This document shows positions 8,514-17,223 of a DNA stretch of 60,684 nt, piece after piece. Source of the DNA: Spirochaetales bacterium (GTDB taxonomy: Bacteria > Spirochaetota > Spirochaetia > Sphaerochaetales > Sphaerochaetaceae); assembly GCA_022788185.1 (NCBI GenBank), contig JALEVV010000014.1:1-60684 (forward strand), read 5' to 3'. The notes below the pieces were generated by a model. The model ran no database searches, was not told the DNA's origin, and was given only the letters and a program-made list of their open reading frames with translations. The translations under genes were made by a program, and so were the position numbers. How positions within the stretch are numbered: the stretch's first letter is position 1; the number at the start of each line of letters is the position of its first letter.

Positions 8514-9503
8514 TTATTTGTTTTTTATTAAGGAAATAAGCAGGGGGAGCACAAGTCTTTGGGCTTCCTCAAGACCGCAGCTGACCGTCACGCCCGCCTG
8601 ATGGGAGTGACCGCCTCCGCCGAGACGGCAAGCCTCTTTTCCCACATTGATCCCGCTGGATATGGTACTCCTGAGACCGACCTGAGTTCCCTCTTCCTTT
8701 TCATCGAAGATGGCGATGACGGACACATCCTGAACCTCAAGAAGGGCGGAGTAGAGGGGCTCGATAGGCTTTTCTCCGGTGAACTCTCCCTTTTTCATAT
8801 AGGTGTAAAGCAGGCGTCCGCCGCATAATGATACGGTTCTCTCAAGCAGTCTGGTAAAGTCAGTGTAGTAGCTGAACGGCTTTCCGCCGTGGAGCTTTTC
8901 GAAGATGTCCTGCACGGATATGCCAGTTCTGAGAAGATCGGCAACGCGCTCGAGGGTCTCCGGACCGTTGTGTTCGTCTATGAGCCTTGAGAAGAAGTTG
9001 GTATCGGTGGCAAAGCCCAGGTATATGTACTCCGCTGTCTTTTTCGTCAGGGGTACGTCAAGCTGCCTTCTTATTTCATCGACCAGAAGTGTGGTGGAGG
9101 GGACACGGGGAATAATGTATGTCATGTCCGGCTCCGCAAAGGGCTCTCCTCCTATGTGGTGGTCGATTACGATTAGGGGTAGTCCTGAAAGGTCTGCCAT
9201 CATCACACCGGGTCTGTCCTCAGTGGAACAGTCGACGACGATGACGGCAGGATCCCCGGAAAGGTTTTCCTTTGATACCGAAGAGTGAAACTGATTTCTG
9301 TAGGGGATTATTTCCTGTCTCAGGAAAGGTCCTTCACTCAGAAGGACCGCTTCCTTTCCCAGGTAAGACAAAATCTCCTTCAGCGTAAGGGATGAGAATA
9401 TGCAGTCCGCATCGGGCTGTCTGTGCCCGATAATAAGGAACCTGTCCTTTTCCCTTAGGGTCCGGAGCAGCCGCTCCGGAATCCTGCTGAAAAGAGTGCT
9501 CAT
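8514..9503 (-). CDS. DHH-family phosphoesterase, NrnA-like oligoribonuclease/pAp phosphatase
   Basis: This 329-residue cytoplasmic enzyme belongs to the DHH/DHHA1 superfamily. Metal-binding motifs are visible in order: GHRQPDADC (H27, D31, D33), [11 protein letters not shown] (D91) and IDHHIGG (D114-H115-H116). The C-terminal DHHA1 domain ends with [13 protein letters not shown], the usual substrate-binding glycine-rich motif. NrnA-like members degrade short RNA and/or pAp; a c-di-AMP or pApA role is also possible, and sequence alone does not decide. The start overlaps the clpX stop by four bases, so it is the last gene of the tig-clpP-clpX operon. Confidence 0.87.
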   Translation of the reverse strand: MSTLFSRIPERLLRTLREKDRFLIIGHRQPDADCIFSSLTLKEILSYLGKEAVLLSEGPFLRQEIIPYRNQFHSSVSKENLSGDPAVIVVDCSTEDRPGVMMADLSGLPLIVIDHHIGGEPFAEPDMTYIIPRVPSTTLLVDEIRRQLDVPLTKKTAEYIYLGFATDTNFFSRLIDEHNGPETLERVADLLRTGISVQDIFEKLHGGKPFSYYTDFTRLLERTVSLCGGRLLYTYMKKGEFTGEKPIEPLYSALLEVQDVSVIAIFDEKEEGTQVGLRSTISSGINVGKEACRLGGGGHSHQAGVTVSCGLEEAQRLVLPLLISLIKNK

Positions 9504-10759
9504 TTTGTCAGCTGCGGTGTCCTGTCAGTGATGAGCTGTGGGCGTTCGCCGAGCGTTACCGAGTTTTCGTCAACGATTACTTCCTTCACATCGTGACGGC
9601 TGGGCAGCTCGTAGGAGATGTCGAGCATGATATTCTCAATGATCGACCTGAGACCTCTTGCACCGGTCTTCTGATCAATGGCCTTCTGGCTGATGGCATC
9701 GATGGCGGCATCGGTGAACGTGAGCTTTATTCCGTCAAGGGAGAGGGAAGTCCTGTACTGGTTGAGTATGGAGTTTTTGGGCTCCGTTATGATTCTCTTA
9801 AGGTCTTCCTTCCTCAGGTTGTTGAGTGCCACGTGCACGGGAAGTCTTCCGATGAATTCAGGAATGAGACCGAACTTGATCAGGTCATCGGGGTGAAGCT
9901 CCCTGAAGAGCTCCTCGAAGTTCTTGTCCTCGTATGACTCGATGTCCGCACCGAAGCCCATGGGATGGGTGCTGATTCTCTTCTCGATGATCTTGTCGAG
10001 GCCTACAAACGCACCGCCGCAGATGAAGAGGATGTTCTTCGTGTTGATCTTGAGCATCTCCTGGTTGGGGTGCTTCCTTCCGCCCTGGGGAGGAACGGAG
10101 GCATTGGTGCCTTCGATGATCTTCAGAAGTGCCTGCTGCACGCCTTCACCTGAGACATCCCTGGTAATGGAGACGTTCTCGCCTTTCTTGCTGATCTTAT
10201 CGATTTCATCGATGAAGATGATGCCGTGCTCGGCTGCAGAGATGTCGTCATCGGCTGCCTGAATGAGCTTGAGAAGGATGTTTTCCACATCCTCACCGAC
10301 GTAACCGGCCTCGGTTAGGGTGGTGGCATCGGCGATTGCGAAGGGCACGTTCAGTTTCTTGGCAAGCGTTCTTGCAAGCAGTGTCTTACCTGTTCCGGTA
10401 GGTCCGATGAGCAGGATGTTTGACTTGTCCAGCTCCACACCCGATTCCGCGATCTTATCCTGGAACTTTACTCTCTTATAGTGGTTGTATACCGCGACGG
10501 AAAGAACCTTCTTTGCCTCATCCTGTCCGATGACGTACTCATCAAGGTAGGCCTTGAGCTCTTCCGGAGTCGGGATTTCACCCAGCTCGGAAGCGAAGTC
10601 ACTCTTTGAGGAATCCTCATCTTCCCTCAGGATTTCCCTGCAGGTCCTGATACACTCATCACAGATGGAAACACCAGGGCCGTGGATGAGCTTCCTGACC
10701 TGATTGACGTCCTTCCCGCAGAAGGAGCAGGTCCTGTTTGAATTTCTTCCTAAAGCCAT
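9500..10759 (-). CDS. clpX: ATP-dependent Clp protease ATPase subunit ClpX
   Basis: This is a complete 419-residue ClpX, the AAA+ unfoldase that feeds proteins into ClpP. The N-terminal zinc-binding domain has C11, C14, C33 and C36. Walker A is GPTGTGKT at 119-126 and Walker B ends with IDEID around 183-187. The IGF-type ClpP-docking loop is represented by [13 protein letters not shown], where the canonical sensor region and the IGL/IGF-like segment lie close together. [10 protein letters not shown] near the C-terminus is the sensor-2 motif. It lies three bases after clpP in the same transcript and overlaps the DHH gene downstream. Family identity is certain. Confidence 0.98.
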   Translation of the reverse strand: MALGRNSNRTCSFCGKDVNQVRKLIHGPGVSICDECIRTCREILREDEDSSKSDFASELGEIPTPEELKAYLDEYVIGQDEAKKVLSVAVYNHYKRVKFQDKIAESGVELDKSNILLIGPTGTGKTLLARTLAKKLNVPFAIADATTLTEAGYVGEDVENILLKLIQAADDDISAAEHGIIFIDEIDKISKKGENVSITRDVSGEGVQQALLKIIEGTNASVPPQGGRKHPNQEMLKINTKNILFICGGAFVGLDKIIEKRISTHPMGFGADIESYEDKNFEELFRELHPDDLIKFGLIPEFIGRLPVHVALNNLRKEDLKRIITEPKNSILNQYRTSLSLDGIKLTFTDAAIDAISQKAIDQKTGARGLRSIIENIMLDISYELPSRHDVKEVIVDENSVTLGERPQLITDRTPQLTK

Positions 10760-10762
10760 ATA

Positions 10763-11368
10763 CTAGTTCCTTACCATGACGGTATCGATGATACCGAAAT
10801 CCTTTGCCTGGGAGGCATCCATGAAGCAGTCGCGTTCAATTGCCTTCGTGACATCTTCCTCACTCTTTCCGGTGTGACGTGAGAGAATTTCCGTTGTGAT
10901 TTTCTTTATTCTCTGCAGTTCCCTGGAGCCGACGAGAATGTCAGTGGCCTGTCCTTCGACTCCGCCGAAGGGCTGATGGATCATGACACGCGCATAGGGG
11001 AGGCTTGCCCTCTTTCCGGGAGCACCTGCAGCCAGGATCAGGGATGCCATTGAGCATGCCTGACCCACGCAGATTGTCCTCACATCGGGACGGATGTACT
11101 GCATCGTGTCGTATATCGCCAGACCGGCAGTGACTGATCCGCCCGGTGAGTTGATGTAGAGACTGATATCCTTCTTGGGATCCTCGCTCTCAAGGAAAAT
11201 AAGCTGGGCGACTACCAGATCGGCCATGTCATCCCTTATCTCTCCGTCGAGGAAGATAATCCTGTCCTTGAGCAATCTTGAAAAAATATCATACTGACGC
11301 TCACCGTTACCGGACTGTTCAACCACGTACGGTACCAGATTGTGCATCTTAACGCTGTTTATGTCCAA
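10763..11368 (-). CDS. clpP: ATP-dependent Clp protease proteolytic subunit ClpP
   Basis: This 201-residue serine peptidase forms the tetradecameric barrel that degrades unfolded substrates handed over by ClpX. The catalytic triad is S106 (GQACSMASL), H131 (MIHQPFGG) and D180 (ERDCFMD). [10 protein letters not shown] at 71-80 is the substrate-binding strand. The coding frame begins with TTG at 11368, with GGAG ten bases upstream; no ATG nearby fits better. It follows tig by 24 bases and precedes clpX by three, the order tig-clpP-clpX common in bacteria. The first few residues may be removed to give the mature enzyme. Confidence 0.97.
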   Translation of the reverse strand: MDINSVKMHNLVPYVVEQSGNGERQYDIFSRLLKDRIIFLDGEIRDDMADLVVAQLIFLESEDPKKDISLYINSPGGSVTAGLAIYDTMQYIRPDVRTICVGQACSMASLILAAGAPGKRASLPYARVMIHQPFGGVEGQATDILVGSRELQRIKKITTEILSRHTGKSEEDVTKAIERDCFMDASQAKDFGIIDTVMVRN

Positions 11369-11392
11369 AATGACCAGTCTCCTTTATATCTC

Positions 11393-12739
11393 TTAGCCGT
11401 TTAACCTGCTGAGGAACTCATCCCTTGAGAGAACCTTGCCTACAGTGAAGGTGTTGTTTGCAAGAAGGAAGGGCATGACCTGAGCATACTGCATGTTGTC
11501 CCTGAGGACGTTCCTGTAGTACTCCTTGGTTGCCTCATCGGCATCGTCCTTGATGTTCTTGCTGAACTCTTCCTCAAGTGCGGCTTCGTCAACGGGGAAG
11601 TTCTCTGCCTTCTGGATTGCCTCAAGAATGAGCTGGCTTCTGAGATTCTTTGTTGCGGGCTCCCTCCAGCCTTCGGTGAAGGTTTCCTTGGTCATGCCGC
11701 TCATCTTGAAGTAGTTGAGGATCTGATCCTCGGTAAGACCTGTCTGTCTTACGTAATCCCTCCAGGATGACTCGATCTCGAAATCAACCATTGATGCGGG
11801 AACGGTGAAATCGGTTGCTGCAAGCAGTGCGTCCACAATGGCACTCTTCTTTGCATTCTCAACCTGCTCGTCAACTTCCTTCTGGAGGTTGGCCCTGATG
11901 CCTGCCTTCATGTCAGCGACGGTCTTGTACTCTTCCCTGACATCCTGAGCGAACTCATCGTCAACGACGGGAAGCTGGCGTGTCTTGATCTCGGTTACGG
12001 CAACGACGAGTGTGATGGTCTTACCCTTGTAATCAGGGTTTGCGTAATCCTCGCCATAGGTCTTCTCGAACTTCTTCTCCTCACCCTTCTTCATGCCGAT
12101 GATGTCCTCATCCATTGCATAGAAGTTGTAGGAAGTACCGACAGTGAAGGTGAAATCCTTTCTGCTTGTGCCTGCAACCTCGTTGCCCTCTGCATCGAGC
12201 TCAACGTAGTTACATGTGACGATATCACCGTTTTCCACGGCACCGTCCTTTGTGAGGACCTCTGCATTCTGCTCCCTGAGCTTGTTGACCTCTGCCTCGA
12301 CTGCCTCATCGGTTACCTCTGTGGTGTCGTAGGTGACTTCAAGACCCTTGTACTGGGGAAGCTCGAAGGTGGGCTTCACGTCGTAGTGGACAGTGAATGT
12401 GATGTCCGCATCCTTTTTGAAGGGGAGAAGGGACTCTTCGTTCTGGAGAACGGGAGTTGAGAACTGGAGGGGCTTATCCTTTTCATCGAGTGTCTCGATG
12501 CATGCCTTGAGGTTCTCTTCCATGCAGTCGAAGGTAGCTTCCTCGCGGATAGCGCTGCCGAACTTTGCCTCGAGGACTGAAAGGGGAGCCTTACCTTTTC
12601 TGAAGCCCTTCATCTGGATGTCTTTTGCATACTTCTTCAGCTTAGCTGTGTATGCTTCTTCAATTGAGGCTGCATCCACTGTGAGTGTGAGAGCCATCTG
12701 TGAGTTTTCCAAAGCTTTTAAACTCTTATTGGTGACCAT
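11393..12739 (-). CDS. tig: Trigger factor, ribosome-associated chaperone
   Basis: This 448-residue protein is a full-length trigger factor, which binds near the ribosomal exit tunnel and shields nascent chains. The ribosome-binding signature is GFRKGKAPLSVLE near residue 45. A central FKBP-type prolyl isomerase domain runs from about 165 to 250 (VENGDIVTCNYVELD, with FTVG and KKFEKTYGEDYA). A long helical C-terminal domain follows. The ATG at 12739 is chosen because AAGGATGG sits six bases upstream; the frame remains open to a TTG six bases earlier. It heads the operon tig-clpP-clpX-DHH and has its own promoter. Acidic residue content is high, as is usual for this family. Confidence 0.96.
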   Translation of the reverse strand: MVTNKSLKALENSQMALTLTVDAASIEEAYTAKLKKYAKDIQMKGFRKGKAPLSVLEAKFGSAIREEATFDCMEENLKACIETLDEKDKPLQFSTPVLQNEESLLPFKKDADITFTVHYDVKPTFELPQYKGLEVTYDTTEVTDEAVEAEVNKLREQNAEVLTKDGAVENGDIVTCNYVELDAEGNEVAGTSRKDFTFTVGTSYNFYAMDEDIIGMKKGEEKKFEKTYGEDYANPDYKGKTITLVVAVTEIKTRQLPVVDDEFAQDVREEYKTVADMKAGIRANLQKEVDEQVENAKKSAIVDALLAATDFTVPASMVDFEIESSWRDYVRQTGLTEDQILNYFKMSGMTKETFTEGWREPATKNLRSQLILEAIQKAENFPVDEAALEEEFSKNIKDDADEATKEYYRNVLRDNMQYAQVMPFLLANNTFTVGKVLSRDEFLSRLNG

Positions 12740-12802
12740 AACCAACCATCCTTATCTTTGATTTCTAAACTTTTTCGTTGTAACTTAAAACGTATCTGAA
12801 AA

Positions 12803-12832
12803 ATTATAGCAGAACACTAAATCCTTTGTCAC
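12803..12832 (-). promoter_or_regulatory. Promoter of the tig-clpP-clpX operon
   Basis: Reading leftward, GTGACA (12832-12827) is followed by an 18-base spacer and a perfect TATAAT (12808-12803). A transcript would start near 12796 and have a leader of about 56 bases. No heat-shock inverted repeat such as CIRCE was seen. Confidence 0.65.
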
Positions 12833-12866
12833 GAGATAAGCCTAAACAAATATATAGAAGCAAGGG

Positions 12867-12911
12867 AAAAAAGTAAAGGCGGATGAGACACTGACGGAGA
12901 GTGTCCCATCC
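12867..12911 (-). terminator. Rho-independent terminator after ddc
   Basis: Just after the ddc stop codon the leftward strand folds into a 12-base-pair stem (arms 12911-12900 and 12892-12881, one G-U pair) with a seven-base loop. A T-rich tail containing TTTTTT follows. It separates the dat-ddc operon from tig. Confidence 0.8.
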
Positions 12912-12916
12912 TTGCA

Positions 12917-14353
12917 TCAGAGTGAATACGCCCTGATGGTGCTGATGAGCTCATCTATATGCTCATGGGTGAGCTCCGGATTGAGCAGGGTGAACTTCAG
13001 CATCACCCGCCCGTTCATGACGGTCTGACCGATGACGGTGCCCCGGCTCATCAGATCCCTCCTGATTTTCTTATTGACTTCATCCCCGTCACGGAGGGCA
13101 AAGACCACGGAGGAAAGCTCTGGCTCAGGCCCCGTGATGAAAACTTCATCATCCTTAAGGCGGGAATAAAAGTAGGAGGCATTTTCAATAACCCTGTCAA
13201 TTATGCGGCCGTAACCGTCCCTGCCCCTGACAGAGAATGCGATGAAGACCTTGAGGGCATCGGCGCGCCTTGTGGTCTGAATCGCCTTTCCGACGAGATT
13301 GATGTATCCGTCCTCCTCATCCTCCTCCCTGTTGAGGTAGTCTGCATGTAGTTCGAAGGCTTCGAGCGTACTTCTGTTCTTTACCAGCAGGCAGGAGCAG
13401 CTGATCGGCATGAGGAACATCTTATGAAAGTCCACCGTGATGGAGTCGGCAAGGGAAAGCTCCCCGAGCCTGGACCTGTAGGTGTCACTCATGATCGCCC
13501 CCGAGCCGTAGGCGGCATCGACGTGGAGGTACATGGAGTACCTGTCCGCAATCTTCCTGAGCTCGGACACATTGTCTATCGAGCCGTAATCGGTGGTTCC
13601 GGCAGTTGCCGTTATCATGAAGGGAAGAAGGCCTGCTTCGGCATCACGGGCGATGATCGCCTCGGCCTTTGCCGTGTCTATCCTCATGTGATCATCAACG
13701 GGAAGGTGCACCACCGCATCGTATCCCAGTCCCAGGATGTGGGCTGACTTATCGAAGGAGAAGTGGGATATTTCCGAGGTATAGAGCCTCATGCGGCTCC
13801 ACTCCTTAGGAAGTCCCTTCTTCTTCACATCCCATTTCAGCACTTTGCTGCAGTAGGTGTCCCTGGCCTGTATGGTTGCCGAGAGGTTTGAGCCGCTGCC
13901 TCCTGAAGTGAAGACTCCGTCACTATCCTTCCCGTAGCCGAAGAGAGTGCATAGCTCCCTTATCACCCTGACTTCGATCTCAGTGGCCGCGGGCCCCTGA
14001 TCCCAGCTGTCCAGGGAGTCGTTGTAGAGGGCTATGATTAGCTCTGCGGCAACGGTTTCGAGGAGGGCCGGGGAGTGGAGGTGGGGCATGTATGAGGTGG
14101 ACCACGTCCTCAGAAGGTGGGGAAGGATGTCCCTCTCCACTGTCTTAAGGGTCTTCTCAAAGCCCTCACCCCTGTCGGGGAGGACTTTGAGTGCCTCTAT
14201 CTTCTTCCTGAGCTCATAGGGCCCGATTCCGGAATACGCCTCATCGGTGTTCACCTGGGAAAGGATTGCATCCAGAGTGGAATTCACCATTTCCTTAAGG
14301 CGTGCCTTGGTGCTTTCATCCGATGAGAGAATCGTGTATTCAGGCAAGCTCAT
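12917..14353 (-). CDS. ddc: PLP-dependent decarboxylase, probable L-2,4-diaminobutyrate decarboxylase
   Basis: This 478-residue enzyme belongs to the group II pyridoxal-phosphate decarboxylases (aromatic amino acid, glutamate and diaminobutyrate decarboxylases). The cofactor lysine is K311 in TVDFHKMF, and D279 in HVDAAYG is the PLP-nitrogen aspartate. The glycine-rich TSGGSGSN at 149-156 binds the cofactor phosphate. It overlaps by 14 bases the upstream gene for a diaminobutyrate aminotransferase. That pairing is the known dat-ddc arrangement for making 1,3-diaminopropane from aspartate semialdehyde, so diaminobutyrate is the most likely substrate. A role in siderophore or other secondary metabolism is possible, but no such genes are nearby. 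Confidence 0.85.
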   Translation of the reverse strand: MSLPEYTILSSDESTKARLKEMVNSTLDAILSQVNTDEAYSGIGPYELRKKIEALKVLPDRGEGFEKTLKTVERDILPHLLRTWSTSYMPHLHSPALLETVAAELIIALYNDSLDSWDQGPAATEIEVRVIRELCTLFGYGKDSDGVFTSGGSGSNLSATIQARDTYCSKVLKWDVKKKGLPKEWSRMRLYTSEISHFSFDKSAHILGLGYDAVVHLPVDDHMRIDTAKAEAIIARDAEAGLLPFMITATAGTTDYGSIDNVSELRKIADRYSMYLHVDAAYGSGAIMSDTYRSRLGELSLADSITVDFHKMFLMPISCSCLLVKNRSTLEAFELHADYLNREEDEEDGYINLVGKAIQTTRRADALKVFIAFSVRGRDGYGRIIDRVIENASYFYSRLKDDEVFITGPEPELSSVVFALRDGDEVNKKIRRDLMSRGTVIGQTVMNGRVMLKFTLLNPELTHEHIDELISTIRAYSL

Positions 14354-15695
14354 CAGCTGCCTCTCTTACCGCCTCACGGAAGATGGAGATCATCGTGTCG
14401 ATCTCATCCATGGTGACCGAGAGTGCGCAGAGACAGCGCATCACGCTGCCGTTCCTGCCGCCCTTTTCCATGATGAGGCGTTTTTCAAAACATTTTTTCT
14501 GAACGAGTGCGGCAATTTCACCGGAGGGTTCCGGATGGCCCATGACGTCCTTCTTTCCTTTGGGATTGATGAACTCGACGCCGAGCATGAGGCCCTTTCC
14601 CCTCACGTCACCGATGATGGAGACCTCTTGCTTAAGCTGCTCCATGGCTGCTCTCAGGTGGTCGCCCTTTCTGACGACGTCGGCAAGGAATGCGGGGTCG
14701 GAGACCCTGTTCAGAACGACGGTTCCTGCCGCCATGGCCAGCTGGTTGCCGCGGAATGTGCCTGCATGGGCACCTGCTGTCCACTTGTCCAGCTTCCTGT
14801 TGTAGATTACGACGCTCATCGGCTGTGTGCCACCGATCGCCTTGGAGGAGAGGATTACATCGGGAACGATGTCCGCATACTCGAAGGCAAAGAGCTTTCC
14901 GCTCCTTCCGATGCCGCACTGGATCTCATCCACAATCATGGGGATGTCGAGCTCTGCCGTTATCCTTCTCACTGCCTGGAGGAACTCAACGGGTGCGGGA
15001 ATGACTCCGCCTTCACCCTGAATGGGTTCAAGGATAAGGGCCGCAGGGCGGGTGATACCGCTCTCGGGATCGTTGAGAAGGCGCTCAAGATAGTTGATGC
15101 ATGCCTTTGTTCCCGCCTCACCGCCAAGTCCGAAGGGACAGCGGTATGAGTAGGGGTAGGGCATGAACTGCACGCCTGCCATGAGGTTCGCGACCTTGTT
15201 CTTTGCATTGAGATTGCCTGTGAGGGCAAGGGCTCCATGACCCATGCCATGGTAGCCACCGGAGAATGCAATTACCGTTGATCGGCCTGTTGCGGTCTTG
15301 CACAGCTTGATCGCGGCATCAACGGCATCCGTTCCCGAAGGTGAGCAGAACTGTATCTTCGCATTGTCCTTCAGTTCTCCGGGGAGAAGGGACAGTATGG
15401 TGTGAACAAAACGGTCCTTTACCGGTGTCGTAAGATCGAGGGTATGAAGGGGAGCATCACTGGTCAGCAGATCTATCATCGCCTGGTTGACCTCCTCATC
15501 GTTATGGCCCAATGCCAGGGTACCTGCTCCGCAGAGGAAATCAAGATATCTGTTTCCTTCCACATCCTCCACCCAGCTGCCCTTTGCCTTTTTCAGCGCA
15601 AACGGGAATTTCCTGGGATAGCTCCTTGCACTCGATTCGAAGTCATTCTGACGGTCGATGTAATACTGGTTACTGAGATTTTCCATGTTGTTCAT
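14340..15695 (-). CDS. dat: Diaminobutyrate--2-oxoglutarate aminotransferase
   Basis: This 451-residue class III aminotransferase interconverts L-2,4-diaminobutyrate plus 2-oxoglutarate and aspartate semialdehyde plus glutamate. Counting from an alternative GTG at 15698, the PLP lysine is K286 in SSKAIGG, and D257 in MIVDEIQ is its partner aspartate. The segment PLHTLDLTTPVKDRF near residue 83 and the CGAGTLALGHN block near 56 are characteristic of the Dat/EctB branch rather than of ornithine or acetylornithine enzymes. An AAGGA site lies upstream. No ectA or ectC is adjacent, so ectoine synthesis is not supported; the following ddc points to 1,3-diaminopropane. It is the first gene of a two-gene operon. 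Confidence 0.88.
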   Translation of the reverse strand: MNNMENLSNQYYIDRQNDFESSARSYPRKFPFALKKAKGSWVEDVEGNRYLDFLCGAGTLALGHNDEEVNQAMIDLLTSDAPLHTLDLTTPVKDRFVHTILSLLPGELKDNAKIQFCSPSGTDAVDAAIKLCKTATGRSTVIAFSGGYHGMGHGALALTGNLNAKNKVANLMAGVQFMPYPYSYRCPFGLGGEAGTKACINYLERLLNDPESGITRPAALILEPIQGEGGVIPAPVEFLQAVRRITAELDIPMIVDEIQCGIGRSGKLFAFEYADIVPDVILSSKAIGGTQPMSVVIYNRKLDKWTAGAHAGTFRGNQLAMAAGTVVLNRVSDPAFLADVVRKGDHLRAAMEQLKQEVSIIGDVRGKGLMLGVEFINPKGKKDVMGHPEPSGEIAALVQKKCFEKRLIMEKGGRNGSVMRCLCALSVTMDEIDTMISIFREAVREAADELA

Positions 15696-15870
15696 CACTC
15701 TGTTTCTGTCCTTACTCCATAAAAACTTTCCGGGGACGCCCGGCCCTTTAATTTGTTAAGTCTGCCGGAGACACGCTGCTTTGGTTCCAACGGAGAAGCA
15801 GCAGGTCCATGTTCGGCGAATGAATAGTATCAGTCAGCGGTGAATAATGCAACAAAAAACATCATCCCTC

Positions 15871-15899
15871 TTTACATTAGTCGTCATTTCGGGTAGGAT
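15871..15899 (+). promoter_or_regulatory. Promoter of the solitary tRNA-Gly
   Basis: TTTACA at 15871-15876, a 17-base spacer and TAGGAT at 15894-15899 lie 16 bases before the tRNA. The tRNA and its terminator follow directly, so this is a single-gene transcription unit. Confidence 0.6.
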
Positions 15900-15915
15900 G
15901 TGCCACGTAATTGAT

Positions 15916-15987
15916 GCGAAAGTAGCTCAGTGGTAGAGCTCCACCTTGCCAAGGTGGATGTCGCGGGTTCAAGTCCCGTCTTTCGCT
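15916..15987 (+). tRNA. tRNA-Gly (anticodon GCC)
   Basis: A full cloverleaf is visible. The seven-base acceptor pairs gcgaaag with ctttcgc. The anticodon loop ttgccaa, inside the stem ccacc/ggtgg, gives anticodon GCC for GGC/GGU codons. The T-loop is ttcaagt. The discriminator is T, and the CCA end is not encoded. An identical copy lies at 19470-19541. Confidence 0.97.
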
Positions 15988-15990
15988 TGA

Positions 15991-16019
15991 AAGGGACCGG
16001 AAACGGTCCTTTTTGTTTT
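15991..16019 (+). terminator. Terminator after tRNA-Gly
   Basis: A GGACCG/CGGTCC stem with a short A-rich loop is followed by TTTTTGTTTT. It begins four bases after the tRNA and ends just before the stop of the convergent CDP-alcohol phosphotransferase gene. Confidence 0.8.
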
Positions 16020-16027
16020 GTTCCTGA

Positions 16028-16600
16028 TTATTTCTTCTTCCTTTCCTTAAGCACCACAAGCACGGAAAGGGTGTTTGACCTGGGTTTTTCTGAAAGCAGG
16101 TGGATTATTATCTCCTCGATGCCGCCGATGATTCCGATGACGGAGGCAATGATGACTGCGGCCGTGATCCCGATGAAGGGGATGAGGAAGAGAAGAATGA
16201 AAATGGAGATGGATGCGAACTTGTTCAGCAAGGTGTGAAGGGGAGCCATCTGACGGAACTTCACCAGCTGTATCAGATAGCTTATCAGCCTCGTTACCAC
16301 TACAAGGGAAAAGACCAGTTTTGCGGATAGCCCGATCTGGCCATACTCCTTTAATATGACTGAAAGCACCGTGGAGCCGAAGAAGCACAGGTCGGAGATG
16401 CTGTCCAGGGTTGCTCCCAGAGGACTGTCCCCGCTGATGCGGCGGGCAACTGCGCCGTCCAGGGCATCCGAAAGGCCTCCTATGGTGAGGAACGTGTAGA
16501 ACATCACAGAGAAGGGTTCGCTCATTACGATGCCCAGTGCACACGGTATCCTGACAAGCGTAATCATGTTGGCGGCATTTCTCTTTAGAAAATCCTTCAT
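16028..16600 (-). CDS. CDP-alcohol phosphatidyltransferase family membrane enzyme
   Basis: This 190-residue integral membrane protein carries the full family signature in SDALDGAVARRISG plus PLGATLDSISD near residues 44-68. The pattern is Asp-x2-Asp-Gly-x2-Ala-Arg-x8-Gly-x3-Asp-x3-Asp, which binds the metal and CDP. About five or six membrane helices are predicted by eye. Members include phosphatidylglycerophosphate synthase and related phospholipid enzymes. The exact alcohol acceptor cannot be told, so no symbol is given. The C-terminus is unusually basic (LVVLKERKKK). A GGAG lies rather far upstream of the ATG. It is transcribed away from the kinase-like gene. Confidence 0.85.
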   Translation of the reverse strand: MKDFLKRNAANMITLVRIPCALGIVMSEPFSVMFYTFLTIGGLSDALDGAVARRISGDSPLGATLDSISDLCFFGSTVLSVILKEYGQIGLSAKLVFSLVVVTRLISYLIQLVKFRQMAPLHTLLNKFASISIFILLFLIPFIGITAAVIIASVIGIIGGIEEIIIHLLSEKPRSNTLSVLVVLKERKKK

Positions 16601-16665
16601 ATGTTCTTACCCTTACTCCTAATTTAAACAAGTTATGATATATTTGCAACCGGGAGGTGTTTTTC

Positions 16666-17184
16666 ATGGTTTTCATGGACAGGGAAATGGAAATAAAGAA
16701 GTTTCTCGGAAAGGGAAAAGGAGGATATTCATATCTCTCCGAATACAACGGTAAACCATGCGTTCTTAAGCAGTTTCACGATGAAAAGGTCGACTACTAT
16801 ACCTTTTCAGAGCCCAAGCTTTCGCTGGAGCTGAGGGATTACGAAAGGCTTTCCGGCCTGGGACTTCCGGTTCCTGAGCTTTACGATTATGACCCGGAAA
16901 GAGGCATTCTCGTGAAGGAATACATCGACGGTCCCACCTGCTATGACCTGGTCCGTGATGACCTCATGAATGCTTCCCTCATCGAAGATGTGAATGCCAT
17001 GTGCCGTGTGCTTTATCCGGCAGGCCTGAACATCGACTACTATCCCACGAACTTCATCGCATCGTCTTGCGGACTTTACTACATCGATTACGAATGCAAC
17101 GCCTATGATGAGAAGTGGGATTTCGCGCACTGGGGTATAAAGTACTGGTCAAAGACGGCTGAATTCATGAAGACGCTGGAGTAA
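16666..17184 (+). CDS. Small protein-kinase-like protein
   Basis: This 172-residue protein looks like a minimal member of the protein-kinase fold. In order it has a glycine-rich loop (FLGKGKGGYSYL), a lysine in CVLKQF, a glutamate-bearing helix (LSLELRDYERL), a hinge (GILVKEYIDG), a catalytic-loop-like NIDYYPTNF with the Asp-x4-Asn spacing, and YIDYE in place of the usual metal-binding DFG. The catalytic histidine is missing and the C-lobe is greatly shortened. RIO/Bud32-like and aminoglycoside-kinase-like small kinases share these traits. The ATG at 16666 follows GGGAGG at good spacing. The target is unknown. Confidence 0.62.
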   Translation: MVFMDREMEIKKFLGKGKGGYSYLSEYNGKPCVLKQFHDEKVDYYTFSEPKLSLELRDYERLSGLGLPVPELYDYDPERGILVKEYIDGPTCYDLVRDDLMNASLIEDVNAMCRVLYPAGLNIDYYPTNFIASSCGLYYIDYECNAYDEKWDFAHWGIKYWSKTAEFMKTLE

Positions 17185-17188
17185 TGCG

Positions 17189-17217
17189 TTAACAAAGATC
17201 CCGTTTTGAAATAGTAT
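17189..17217 (+). promoter_or_regulatory. Promoter of the anion permease gene
   Basis: TTAACA at 17189-17194, a 17-base spacer and TAGTAT at 17212-17217 are followed by only six bases before the ATG at 17224. There is no space for a Shine-Dalgarno sequence, so the mRNA is probably leaderless or nearly so. Confidence 0.6.
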
Positions 17218-17223
17218 CGGGGC

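Noticed and set aside
14247-15149. Rightward open frame of 300 codons
   Set aside because: It is antisense to the dat and ddc genes, both of which carry firm PLP motifs. It arises from the codon bias of the true strand.
15699-15870. Possible riboswitch or leader structure upstream of dat
   Set aside because: A seven-base-pair GCTGCTT/AAGCAGC stem is present, but no known riboswitch class, conserved core or terminator-antiterminator switch was recognised.
15877-16059. Small leftward frame across tRNA-Gly
   Set aside because: It is the reverse complement of the tRNA gene. Such peptides, with RDLNPRHPP-like text, are a common mis-annotation.
16047-16748. Leftward open frame of 233 codons overlapping the CDP-alcohol phosphotransferase
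   Set aside because: It shares the strand but uses another frame; the product is His/Arg/Pro-rich without motifs, while the other frame has the complete family signature.
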